NCBI GenBank assembly: GCA_964505785.1
Contig: CAZDJZ010000026.1
Coordinates: 1 to 30,995 of the forward strand
DNA: 30,995 bases
Reading direction: 5' to 3'
DNA from: CAYRTV01 sp964505785
Lineage (GTDB): Bacteria; Acidobacteriota; Aminicenantia; Aminicenantales; Aminicenantaceae
Shown here: piece after piece, positions 7,548-16,101 of the stretch
Layout: each line of letters opens with the position of its first letter
Numbering within the stretch: the first letter of the stretch is position 1
Translations under genes and position numbers: made by a program
Notes under the pieces: generated by a model
The model's input: only the letters and a program-made list of their open reading frames with translations
Told to the model about the DNA's origin: nothing
Database searches by the model: none

Positions 7548-10508
7548 ATGAAAAAAACGGTTATCGCCTTTATTATTGGAGCATCCTTTTTCATTCTCTC
7601 CCTGTTCTTCAGCGTCCCTCCCCTTTCCAGCTTCGTTTTCTCACAGAAGCCTGACTCTTCTGTCTTCGATGAAGCGGAAAAATTAAAAAACGCCGGAAAT
7701 TTCCATCAAGCTATTCTTCATTTTCAGCGTTTTTTAAAAATCAGCAGGGACGGCGACGCTTCAGGTCAAGCCCGGACCGAAATCAACCTGGGGCTGCTCT
7801 ACTGGAATATTGGAGATCTTGAGCTGTCCAAGCTTCATTTTGAAAAAGCTCTAAAAACCGCCCAAGAACATCACATTCCAGAACTTGAAAAGAAGTGCCG
7901 AAAGGCACTGGAAATACATCATCTTTACAAGCAAGGCAAAGACTTCAGGGGAAACAACCAAATTGAAGAATCCATCGCCGCTTTTGATAAAGCAATAAAA
8001 TTGTCCCGTGAAACCGGAAGCCCCGAACACGAACTTAAATGCCTGCGGCAACAAGGTGTCACTTATTGGTACGCCAACAAACTAAGAGACTTCCGGCGTC
8101 TTAATCAAAAAGCCCTCACAATCGCCCGCGAACTGAATCATGACAAAGAAATCGGACGGTGTTCGAATAACATCGGGGTTTATCATTCCAAATTCGAAAA
8201 TTACGCCCAGGCCCTTAATCATCTGGAAACAGCGCTTCAGATCGCCAAAAAGCTGAATAACAATACTGAAACATCCAACACACTCAACAATATGGGAATC
8301 ATTTACAAAAATATAGGAAACCATGATAAAGCGCTGGACTATCTCACCCAGGCCCTTGCTATCGACCGCCAACTCGGCGATGACATCTATATCGCAATTG
8401 ATCTCAATGATATCGGCACTATATACAGACATATGGGCTTAAGCACGGGTAACAAGGAACATTTTCAAAGAGCTCTGGATTATTTCAGCGAAGGACTGGA
8501 GCTTTCCCGGAAAATCGGTGAAGTCAAAAATGAAATCTATATTCTCAACAATATTGGTTCTGTCTATTCCGACTTAGGCAAAGATTATGACGCCTTAAAA
8601 TATTTCCGGGAAGGTCTGGACAAAGCCCGTTCCGCCGACGAAAAAGAAGCCGCTAGCATGATGCTCAACAATATGGGCATCGTCCACTCCAACCAGGGAA
8701 ATTATGAAGAATCCACCCTGTATTTTCAGCAGGCCATTGACCAGGCCCTGGAAATCCGCGGCGGCCGCATCCTGTGGGAAGCCTATCTGGAACTGGCGCA
8801 CGTCTATCATAAGCAGGGCAAACTTCAGGAAGCCCTGAAATTCTATCAGCTCTCCATCTCCATTATCGAAGACGTCCGATCCCGCATCAAGCTGGAAGAA
8901 TTAAAGGCCAGCTTTCTGGGAACCGACAAACGCATGGAGGCTTATTACAGCCTGATCGACCTCTTGATTAAACTTTACTATCAAAGCGGGAACCAAGCTT
9001 ATGCCGGAGAAGCATTCAATTACCTGGAACGGGGAAAAGCGCGGGCCTTCCTGGACCGCCTGGAAATATCCCAAGTGAATATATCTCAGTATATCAATTT
9101 TAAACTCCAAAACCAGGAACGGGAGGTCATGAAAGATATTTCAACAATCTACAGCCGCCTGCTGGACTCCGGCTTGACAGAAGAGGAAAGCACAAGCATT
9201 CAGGAACAACTGCGGGAAAAAGAACACGAACTGGAGGCATTGAAAAGAGAAATCCGCACTAAAAGCCCTGCCTACGGGCAGCTTAAGTATCCGGAAATCA
9301 TTACACTGGAAGAAGCGCGCCGGCTGCTCAGCCCCGGAGAAGCCTTTTTTGAATACTGTTTAAGCGATGATTCCTCCCATCTTTTTGTGATCACTCGCAA
9401 TAATTTATCCGTTCACACTCTTCCGCCGCAGAAAAGAATCCAGAATATAGTCAAAGAATATTTAAAATCCATAACCGACAGGGAAAACCACAGCTTTCCC
9501 GGGGGACTCACCTTATTTCAAGACCTGGTGAAACCTGGCTTGGATAAAAATATTCATACCATCGTCGTGGTCCCGGACGATATTCTCAACTATCTTCCCT
9601 TTGAAGCCCTGATCCAGGATGAAAATACCCGCCGGTGGCTGGTTCAGGATTATAAAATCGCTTATTCCCCTTCCATTTCGTCTCTCCGGGAAATCATCAA
9701 ACGCAAAAACCAAAACGGCCATCCCCGGGCCAAAGATTGGCTGGCTTTTGGAGATCCGGATTTTGCGGAACTGGAAGACAAAGATAACGGCCATGACGTT
9801 TTCCAAAATTTCACCTCCTCCAGCGCCTATAATTTTTTCCGGCTGAAATATTCCGGAGAGGAAATCGACCAGATTCGCTCTCTTTTTCCCCCTTCCCGGA
9901 TAACCACTTTCACCCGCGGCCAGGCATCAGAAGAACGCTTGAAAAACCATGACCTTGGAAATTATAAAACCATTCATTTCGCCACCCATAGCCTTATCGA
10001 CGACCAGCGGCCCGTACGTTCTTCCGTCGTGCTGTCTTTGGATTCCAAAGAAGAAGACGGATTCCTTCAGGCCCGGGAGATCTATAATTTGAAAATGAAT
10101 GCAGACCTGGTGGTGCTGTCCGCATGCCAGACAGGGCTGGGCCAGTACATTCGCGGCGAAGGAATTGAAGGCCTTAACCGCGCTTTTTTCTATGCCGGGG
10201 CTTCTTCTCTGCTCATGAGCCTGTGGGCCGTCAACGATCAGGCCACCTGCCAATTAATGGAACGCTTTTACACCCACCTGCGCAGCGCCGACTGTCTCCG
10301 CAGCGCCCTGCGGAAAACCAAGCTGGAGCTGATTGAGTCAGATGCCCTTTCCCACCCTTATTACTGGGCCGGATTCATCGCCTCCGGCAAAACCGATCAG
10401 GTGATCTATCCTTCAGCTTTCAGATCTTATCTCTGGTACATTCTCGCTGCGCCTGTCCTGTTCGCCGCTTATATTATCCTTAAGAAAAGAAAATCGCTTC
10501 GAAAGTGA
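7548..10508 (+). CDS. Secreted, membrane-anchored TPR-CHAT protein (caspase-like peptidase)
   Basis: A 986-aa protein. Residues 1-32 are a signal peptide/anchor. Residues 36-440 carry about ten TPRs (NNMGIIYKNIGNHDKALDYL type). Residues 500-570 are helical and charged. The CHAT domain spans about 585-945. The expected catalytic dyad is intact: His814 in FATHS and Cys860 in LSACQTG. The usual SLWAVND and YYWAGF motifs follow. A membrane segment at about 960-978 ends in a basic tail (KKRKSLRK), so TPR and CHAT domains should face the periplasm with the tail inside. CHAT proteins are clan CD cysteine peptidases; the substrate here is unknown. It lies downstream of twin secreted small proteins and is a full-length paralogue of the CHAT protein at 13158-15986. 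The SD is weak. Confidence 0.9.
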   Translation: MKKTVIAFIIGASFFILSLFFSVPPLSSFVFSQKPDSSVFDEAEKLKNAGNFHQAILHFQRFLKISRDGDASGQARTEINLGLLYWNIGDLELSKLHFEKALKTAQEHHIPELEKKCRKALEIHHLYKQGKDFRGNNQIEESIAAFDKAIKLSRETGSPEHELKCLRQQGVTYWYANKLRDFRRLNQKALTIARELNHDKEIGRCSNNIGVYHSKFENYAQALNHLETALQIAKKLNNNTETSNTLNNMGIIYKNIGNHDKALDYLTQALAIDRQLGDDIYIAIDLNDIGTIYRHMGLSTGNKEHFQRALDYFSEGLELSRKIGEVKNEIYILNNIGSVYSDLGKDYDALKYFREGLDKARSADEKEAASMMLNNMGIVHSNQGNYEESTLYFQQAIDQALEIRGGRILWEAYLELAHVYHKQGKLQEALKFYQLSISIIEDVRSRIKLEELKASFLGTDKRMEAYYSLIDLLIKLYYQSGNQAYAGEAFNYLERGKARAFLDRLEISQVNISQYINFKLQNQEREVMKDISTIYSRLLDSGLTEEESTSIQEQLREKEHELEALKREIRTKSPAYGQLKYPEIITLEEARRLLSPGEAFFEYCLSDDSSHLFVITRNNLSVHTLPPQKRIQNIVKEYLKSITDRENHSFPGGLTLFQDLVKPGLDKNIHTIVVVPDDILNYLPFEALIQDENTRRWLVQDYKIAYSPSISSLREIIKRKNQNGHPRAKDWLAFGDPDFAELEDKDNGHDVFQNFTSSSAYNFFRLKYSGEEIDQIRSLFPPSRITTFTRGQASEERLKNHDLGNYKTIHFATHSLIDDQRPVRSSVVLSLDSKEEDGFLQAREIYNLKMNADLVVLSACQTGLGQYIRGEGIEGLNRAFFYAGASSLLMSLWAVNDQATCQLMERFYTHLRSADCLRSALRKTKLELIESDALSHPYYWAGFIASGKTDQVIYPSAFRSYLWYILAAPVLFAAYIILKKRKSLRK

Positions 10509-10515
10509 CAATCCG

Positions 10516-10710
10516 TGTCATTCCCGGAGCGAAGCGACGGGAATTTTAAACAGCCCTCTCGCTTCGCTCGCGTTTCAAGCGTTCTCAATATTTTCTTTAG
10601 TCCACCTGAGTCTATCCAAGCCTTTCTAAGTCACTTTAATCTTTTCATTTGGTTTGATTTATTAAGGTGCGCTGTTTCCAATATTCGGTTCTGCAGGCAA
10701 AAGGATGACA
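10516..10710. repeat. MITE-like dispersed repeat, copy C
   Basis: The left end TGTCATTCCCGGAGCGAAGC (from 10516) and the right end GGATGACA (10703-10710) are inverted. The right end plus TGCGGTG is identical to the right flank of copy A (GGATGACATGCGGTG). The interior differs from copies A and B. Confidence 0.55.
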
Positions 10711-10753
10711 TGCGGTGAAAAAACTCAAAAATATTAGTAATCCGCATTATTTC

Positions 10754-10782
10754 TTGACATCAATTCTTTTTTTCCATACTTT
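10754..10782 (+). promoter_or_regulatory. Candidate promoter of the FG-GAP surface protein gene
   Basis: A consensus TTGACA (10754-10759), a 17-bp spacer and TACTTT (10777-10782, weak -10) lie just before the SD GGGAG and the ATG at 10815. Confidence 0.4.
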
Positions 10783-10814
10783 TAAATTACAATAAAAAAG
10801 GGAGAATGCCATCC

Positions 10815-11312
10815 ATGTGTAAAAAGGGGAGTATTATTTTTTTGACTTTAGTCTTTATCTTAACCGCTTACACTCAAGCCCAGGTAAACACCTATCAGAA
10901 GATCTCCGATACCCAAGGGAATTTAGGGGCCGCTCTGGACAATTATGCCCAATTCGGTTCAGCAGGCTGTTCATTCGTCATGCCCAGCGGAAAAAAATAC
11001 CAGATCATTGGGGCACCTAAAGAGGACGGTGTCGGCGCAATATATTTTCTTGATCTTCTCAGTGACGGCACGGTGGATGATGAATGGAAAATTCCATCAG
11101 CAGAAGCGGGATTCGTCGGAACTTTGAACGCAGGGGATATGTTCGGTGCTTCCATAACCCAATTGGATGACCTGGACGGCGACGGTATGCCGGAAATCGC
11201 GGTCGGCGCTCCCGGCGACGATGACGGCGGCACCGACCGGGGCGCCGGTGAATCTTTTTCCTTCCGACGGCGCGGCGGACGCAGCGCTGAGCATCACTAT
11301 AGACTGGTTTGA
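10815..11312 (+). CDS. 5' part of a frameshifted FG-GAP repeat surface protein
   Basis: The start at ATG 10815 is preferred over ATG 10806. The SD GGGAG (10800-10804) is 10 nt from the former and touches the latter. The product begins with a signal peptide (MCKKGSIIFLTLVFILTA...QAQ). One degenerate and one clear FG-GAP (integrin-like, calcium-binding) repeat follow, ending LDDLDGDGMPEIAVGAPGDD. After GGTDRGA, near 11245, the frame loses sense and stops at 11312. The continuation is in the +1 frame, in the next entry. FG-GAP propellers normally need about seven repeats, so most of the propeller is missing. The locus reads as one broken gene, through either a real deletion/frameshift or an assembly collapse of repeats. 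Confidence 0.65.
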   Translation: MCKKGSIIFLTLVFILTAYTQAQVNTYQKISDTQGNLGAALDNYAQFGSAGCSFVMPSGKKYQIIGAPKEDGVGAIYFLDLLSDGTVDDEWKIPSAEAGFVGTLNAGDMFGASITQLDDLDGDGMPEIAVGAPGDDDGGTDRGAGESFSFRRRGGRSAEHHYRLV

Positions 11313-12471
11313 TGTTCCCGACGCCATCAATTATGATCTCTATTTAGGAACCACCGATCCCCCCGGCCTCATGGCAGCCGGCTTGATTGTGAGTGAATTT
11401 CCAGCCACCTTGGATCCGGGAACGGACTATTACTGGTTCGTCGTAGCGAATAAAATATGCTGGAAAAAGGACGCCGGCCCGGTTTGGAGCTTCTCCTCCC
11501 ATCCAGGATATACGATTTCCGGTACCGTCAGCTATGACGGCTACGGTCTGGAAAACGTCGAAATGACCAATCTTCCCAACAGCCCTCTGACCGACAGCAG
11601 CGGGGATTACAGCTGCCAGGTGGAATCCGGCTGGTCGGGTACGGTTTCTCCGGTTTTATCCGGTTACATTTTTGAGCCCGATTCCCGGCAGTACACATCC
11701 GTCACATCGAGTCAAACCGGCCATAATTATTCCGCCTACCCCTCCACTGACAACGCCCCCACTTCTTACCAGGTCCTGCCGGAAGTCATCTGGGCCGGTT
11801 CCGGCGGCAGCGCCTGGATGACCGAAGTCCAAATCACGGATATGACCGGCGGCTCTGTGGTGGATGTCTATTTCAATCCCGGCGGCGGCGTCCGCCGCGG
11901 CCCCATTGCCCTTTGGGACAACTCCGGCGGTTCCTCCCAATCCAGCTATAAATGCGCCAACCTGCTGGAAACAATCAATGCATTGGATACGGGCTACGAC
12001 TACTCCAATAAAGTCGGTGCGATGGAATTCCGCACCCAGGATTCTTCTAAGCATATCCATGTATCCGCCCGGACCCTGAAAGGCGATTTCTCCAAGACGT
12101 TTCCCGGTTTTCTGTTCGTAGATGAAAATATAATCTCAAGCAGCCAGGGCCTCATGGTCCAAAACCTGGTGACTAACAGCGAATACCGCACCGCCTTCGG
12201 CGCCTACAATACCTCCGCGCACAGCGCCGACATTGAATTCAAATTGTATGACAGCAGCGGCAGCCAAATCGGTTCCACCATTTCCAAAACCTTGGGCGGT
12301 TATGATTTTCAGGCGTTCAATCCCTTCACTGAAGCCGGTCTGTCCGGCGACTATGACAATGTTTTCCTCAAAGCCACACGGGTATCCGGCATCGGCATCG
12401 TCATGGTCTACGGCGCCACCGCCAACCAGAACACCAGTGATCCGGCAGCGCATTTCGCGGTGAAGCGGTGA
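11167..12471 (+). CDS. 3' part of the frameshifted surface protein: Ig-like, carboxypeptidase-regulatory-like and C-terminal domain
   Basis: The meaningful frame begins near 11232, at APVNLFPSDGAADAALSITI; the ATG at 11167 lies in the shadow of the FG-GAP frame and is probably not a true start. An Ig/Fn3-like domain ends YYWFVVANKICW...WSFSS. A carboxypeptidase-regulatory-like repeat follows, from YTISGTVSYDGYGLENVEMT to about GHNYSAYP. About 235 residues then form a beta-rich C-terminal domain starting YQVLPEVIWAGSGGSAWMTE. I recall this combination from secreted Aminicenantes/Acidobacteria proteins, but the function is unknown. There is no independent signal peptide or SD, so this part is probably expressed only if the frame is restored upstream. 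Confidence 0.6.
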   Translation: MTWTATVCRKSRSALPATMTAAPTGAPVNLFPSDGAADAALSITIDWFDVPDAINYDLYLGTTDPPGLMAAGLIVSEFPATLDPGTDYYWFVVANKICWKKDAGPVWSFSSHPGYTISGTVSYDGYGLENVEMTNLPNSPLTDSSGDYSCQVESGWSGTVSPVLSGYIFEPDSRQYTSVTSSQTGHNYSAYPSTDNAPTSYQVLPEVIWAGSGGSAWMTEVQITDMTGGSVVDVYFNPGGGVRRGPIALWDNSGGSSQSSYKCANLLETINALDTGYDYSNKVGAMEFRTQDSSKHIHVSARTLKGDFSKTFPGFLFVDENIISSSQGLMVQNLVTNSEYRTAFGAYNTSAHSADIEFKLYDSSGSQIGSTISKTLGGYDFQAFNPFTEAGLSGDYDNVFLKATRVSGIGIVMVYGATANQNTSDPAAHFAVKR

Positions 12472-12626
12472 ATTTAGACATATTTTAAATTTATCATGTA
12501 CATTTTTTTCACATATTATTAGTATTTATATGTGGCAACATTCCTTAATCACCAAATAATGAGAAAATATCCATTGTTGATCCCTCTATATATATGAATC
12601 GAAATCGCTAAAAACAGCATAATAAT

Positions 12627-13172
12627 ATGACCGAAATAAATAATCATGAAAAATTTAATCGGCTCATACGGGATTTTTCTCAATATATTCAATTTCATAT
12701 ACATAAATACAATCCGCAAAAAAAAGGGATCGATCCCGACGATATTTCTCAGGAAATCCAAATCAAGTTGTGGAAAATCATCAATAAGAATAAAAACATT
12801 CAAAATCAAGCCGCCTACATAAGAAAAGTCGTCAATTCTACCGTTATTGATTTTTTACGAAAAAAGAGGAGGGAAGAAGGAATAATATTGATCGAAAAAC
12901 AAAAAAAAATATCGGAAATAAAAAATCCTTATTTCGACAATGAATTTGACATGGGCCAATTCAAGGAAGCCATTGATTCTGCTCTAGAGAATTTAATTGA
13001 ATCCCGAAGAAAAGTCGTCAAATTATTTCTGCTTGATATGACAATCGAAGAAATCTCCATTTTCTTCGATTGGAGCAAGAATAAAACCCGAAACCTTCTT
13101 TACCGTGGATTAGCGGATTTAAAAGAATTACTGAAAGAAAGAGACCATGCCGAAATCTCAGCTCGTGAGTAA
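12627..13172 (+). CDS. ECF-like sigma-70 family RNA polymerase sigma factor
   Basis: A 181-aa, Lys/Asn/Ile-rich protein. Sigma region 2 covers about residues 10-80, with the core-binding signature DPDDISQEIQIKLWKI near 37-52 and the helix YIRKVVNSTVIDFLRKKRRE. Region 4 covers about 118-170, with the helix-turn-helix MTIEEISIFFDWSKNKTRNL. Regions 1 and 3 are absent, as in ECF sigma factors. No anti-sigma gene is adjacent. The 3' end overlaps, convergently by 15 nt, the second CHAT gene, which suggests linked control or evolution. Region 4 of the ECF type usually reads a dedicated promoter set, unknown here. The ATG at 12627 has only a weak SD. Base composition is AT-rich, like the CHAT neighbour and unlike flanking genes. 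Confidence 0.85.
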   Translation: MTEINNHEKFNRLIRDFSQYIQFHIHKYNPQKKGIDPDDISQEIQIKLWKIINKNKNIQNQAAYIRKVVNSTVIDFLRKKRREEGIILIEKQKKISEIKNPYFDNEFDMGQFKEAIDSALENLIESRRKVVKLFLLDMTIEEISIFFDWSKNKTRNLLYRGLADLKELLKERDHAEISARE

Positions 13173-15986
13173 TTTTCCGTAAAATTCCCCGTTTAATATG
13201 AAAGGGGCCCAAAAAAAAGGATTTTCATTTATGTCCCTCATTTTCAGCTTCGCTTTTCTCAATGCGGAAGATTTCCTCATACCGTTTTTAAGAAACCCAT
13301 AGAAATACTTCATGAATAGAGCTGTTGATTTATCATCAATGTCCCACAATGTCGATATGACCGAGCTTGCACCTGAATAGAAAAATACCCTGGAGAGCCC
13401 CAACAATCCTTCCCCTGCTGTGATAATCCCTTTTCCGGTGCTGCAGGCTGAAAGCACAACGAGATCTGCATTAAATTTCAAATCATAAATTTCACGTGCC
13501 TGTAAAAATCCGTCTTCCCCGGTTTCCGGGGATAAAACTAAAGCGGATTTAAATGGATTGCTGCTTATGAATCCATGGCATGCAAAATGGATACAATTAA
13601 AACCAGATAGATCCAAATTTTTTATATTGCTTTCTGAAGCTTCCGGGCCGATAAATAATTTAATCTTATCGGGATGAAATAATTTTGTTATTTCTTCAAC
13701 TTCATTGCGGCTATAAGGAAGAGAGGGAAAAGGAAAGGCTTCTTCCTCATATAAACGCCATACCGCTGCTGCGGAAATCCTCGCCTGGGCTGCGTTTTCG
13801 TATTGTTCATATTCCGGAGAACCAAAAAAAAGGAGGTTGAACCCATCCATTTGTTTTTGTTTCCCGGACAAATGCATAAGGGCAAACGCAGAAGGCATGT
13901 ATGAAATAAGGAATTCATCCATTAGATATGCACCGTTTTGCTCATCGATCAAGACCTCAAACGGAAAACAGAACAGTTCACCATCGGGAATGATAATTAA
14001 ATTTTCGCACATACCGGTTAATTTCATAGAAAACGGTATCAGGTCATGCGAGATTTTTCTCAATGCTTTCTTTGTTATCGAAGTATTTTGGGCTGCCGCG
14101 GATAAGTATTTCAACACTCCTTTGATATTATTTTCAAGTACCGTCTTTTTATCTAAAGGAAACACAGCCTTTTTAAATGGCGTGACAAGAAAAATGTAAG
14201 ATGTATGCTTTCCAAGAAAATACTCAATGATGGAAGAGTCTGTTTTTATTAAATATTTTTGAATATCTTCCATGTTCATTATTTCCGGAGCAATAACCTG
14301 AGCTATTCGGGGATATTTCAGCCTAATCTCAGACAACAAAACCATATGCTCTTCTTCCAATCGGCGAAATTTCCGGGAGAGTCTGTCCCTTTCATTTTCA
14401 TCTAATTGATTGTCGGATAATTGACTTAATACATTTGACATCTTCTTTTCCAAATCAGATTTAGATGCCTTTAACTGTGAATGGACATTATCAAAAATGT
14501 TGACTTTTGAACTCTGAAGATTTTCCAATAATGTGTTCGATTTTGCCATCTCTGCAACAGAAAACATTTTCTTTAAGTATAATTCGGCTCCGGTTTCCTG
14601 GAAAAGAATAAAATAAAGATTTAACAAGCCCTCGTATACTTTCATTTTTTCAGACAAATATCCTGCTTGATGAATATCTAAAGAGATGTACTCTTTTGCG
14701 TTCTCAATCACATGGATTGATTTTTCATACCATTGAATCGACTCCCTGATATTTTGCTGTTTTTCATAATACTTGCCTATTCCATAGTAAACTTCCCATA
14801 AAACATGATATGCGCCCAGCCTCATCCCGGATGACAAGGCCTTGCGAAAATATTCTATTGCGGATTGCGGTTTCTCTAATTCTAAATATGAAAAACCAAT
14901 ATTAATATATAACATGACTTCTGATTTCAGATTGGATAACTTGGTTAACTGATCGAGTCCCCTTTTGTAATACATAACGGCTTTTTTTTGCTCATCATTT
15001 TCAAAGAAAAGATCACCGATGTTTTTGATGATTTTTATTTCTAATTCCTTCCACTTATTCTTTTCCGCCAGAAGCAACCCCTCATAAAAACAGCGGAAAG
15101 AATCAATGTAGAAGCGATTATCTCTATTCTGTTTGAATAAATTTTTTTTTATAAGGCCCAGGTTATTCAAATCCTGGGCAATGAATTCCTCATTTCCTGA
15201 ATTCTTGTCTAGTCTATATGCTTTTGATAAAAAGTCATGTGCTTTATCATATATGCTGAGGTTTAAATATATTGTTGATATATTGAGATAACAGGATGAT
15301 TTTTCTTGAAGATAATCGTTTTCTTCGGCTATCCTCAAACCTTCAAAATATTTTACTAACGCCAGGGAATATTGATCATATACGTCATAATAGCCCCCCA
15401 GGTTTATCAGGGCCCTGCATCTTTCTTTCGAATGATTTAGTTTTTTTGACAAAACAAAACACTTTTTATTCAGGTCAAAAAAAATTTCAAATTCATTCAT
15501 ATACCAATATGAAATACTTAATTGACGAAGACATTTTATTTTAAGTTCCGGGCTGTTTAACTTTTCAGAAAAAAAAGCGGCTGCAGCAAAATGCTCAACG
15601 GACTGAACAAGATGATTATTGTTTCTCTGCTTTTTTGCATCGATATAATTCTTAATAACTTCCAAGGAGTATTTGAATTTTCTCAGGAATTTTTCACTTC
15701 TTTTCTCCAGAGATAAAGCGAATCCTTTTTCATGAAACGTTTGGGCTTTTTGGATATCTCCAATATTCCAAAATAAAATACCCAGCCTATACAAGCATTT
15801 CATCTCAGAAACATGCGAATCACTTAGCTGCAGGGCTGCATGAAATATATTTACGGCTTTTTTATATTCACCATTTTCATGTAAATTGACACCCTTCTGA
15901 AACATGGTTTCAAAACTGCTGATTCCCGAAAACAGATAAGAGCCGCACAAACAAAAAATCAATAAGGCCTTGAAAATTGAATTCAT
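13158..15986 (-). CDS. Second secreted TPR-CHAT protein (caspase-like peptidase), AT-rich paralogue
   Basis: A 942-aa protein starting with a signal peptide (MNSIFKALLIFCLCGSYLFS). TPRs cover about residues 25-430, a charged coiled-coil-like part 505-560, and a CHAT domain about 570-935. His804 (FACHG) and Cys848 (LSACSTG) are intact, as are DGFLQAREIYDLK, STLWDIDD and FFWAPF. It aligns along its whole length with the CHAT protein at 7548-10508 (for example LFWNIGD / LYWNIGD and KCLRQ). It ends soon after CHAT, without a C-terminal membrane anchor, so it should be soluble in the periplasm or exported. The tail overlaps the ECF-like sigma gene by 15 nt. No SD precedes the ATG, and a candidate promoter close by would make the mRNA nearly leaderless. 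It is AT-rich compared with its paralogue. Confidence 0.88.
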   Translation of the reverse strand: MNSIFKALLIFCLCGSYLFSGISSFETMFQKGVNLHENGEYKKAVNIFHAALQLSDSHVSEMKCLYRLGILFWNIGDIQKAQTFHEKGFALSLEKRSEKFLRKFKYSLEVIKNYIDAKKQRNNNHLVQSVEHFAAAAFFSEKLNSPELKIKCLRQLSISYWYMNEFEIFFDLNKKCFVLSKKLNHSKERCRALINLGGYYDVYDQYSLALVKYFEGLRIAEENDYLQEKSSCYLNISTIYLNLSIYDKAHDFLSKAYRLDKNSGNEEFIAQDLNNLGLIKKNLFKQNRDNRFYIDSFRCFYEGLLLAEKNKWKELEIKIIKNIGDLFFENDEQKKAVMYYKRGLDQLTKLSNLKSEVMLYINIGFSYLELEKPQSAIEYFRKALSSGMRLGAYHVLWEVYYGIGKYYEKQQNIRESIQWYEKSIHVIENAKEYISLDIHQAGYLSEKMKVYEGLLNLYFILFQETGAELYLKKMFSVAEMAKSNTLLENLQSSKVNIFDNVHSQLKASKSDLEKKMSNVLSQLSDNQLDENERDRLSRKFRRLEEEHMVLLSEIRLKYPRIAQVIAPEIMNMEDIQKYLIKTDSSIIEYFLGKHTSYIFLVTPFKKAVFPLDKKTVLENNIKGVLKYLSAAAQNTSITKKALRKISHDLIPFSMKLTGMCENLIIIPDGELFCFPFEVLIDEQNGAYLMDEFLISYMPSAFALMHLSGKQKQMDGFNLLFFGSPEYEQYENAAQARISAAAVWRLYEEEAFPFPSLPYSRNEVEEITKLFHPDKIKLFIGPEASESNIKNLDLSGFNCIHFACHGFISSNPFKSALVLSPETGEDGFLQAREIYDLKFNADLVVLSACSTGKGIITAGEGLLGLSRVFFYSGASSVISTLWDIDDKSTALFMKYFYGFLKNGMRKSSALRKAKLKMRDINENPFFWAPFILNGEFYGKLLTS

Positions 15987-15997
15987 TATACAAATGT

Positions 15998-16024
15998 ATT
16001 ATCTAATGAGAACCAACTTGTCAA
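15998..16024 (-). promoter_or_regulatory. Candidate promoter of the second CHAT gene
   Basis: On the minus strand, a consensus TTGACA (16024-16019) is followed after 15 bp by GATAAT (16003-15998). The spacer is short. The expected start lies about 5 nt before the ATG at 15986, which would explain the missing SD. Confidence 0.4.
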
Positions 16025-16086
16025 ACCTATTGTTTCAATACCGCACATATGTTTTTACCCAAACCCTACAAAATTTATAGTTTCTA

Positions 16087-16095
16087 TGTTATAAT
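16087..16095 (+). promoter_or_regulatory. Perfect extended -10 element upstream of the candidate small RNA
   Basis: TG-T-TATAAT matches the extended -10 consensus exactly. The -35 position (TACAAA, 16067-16072) is weak, as is common with extended -10 promoters. It points away from both flanking genes, and its predicted start, near 16102, precedes a structured segment ending in a T run. Confidence 0.5.
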
Positions 16096-16101
16096 TTAAA
16101 C

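Larger units (their letters stand above)
10509..10814. other. Intergenic region with repeat copy C and a promoter
   Basis: This roughly 306-bp gap between the CHAT gene and the FG-GAP gene is mostly repeat copy C (10516-10710), followed by a candidate promoter (10754-10782). A 67-codon frame here lies inside the repeat and has no coding character. Confidence 0.55.

Noticed and set aside
10515..10718. Plus-strand 67-codon frame after the first CHAT gene
   Set aside because: It coincides almost exactly with repeat copy C.
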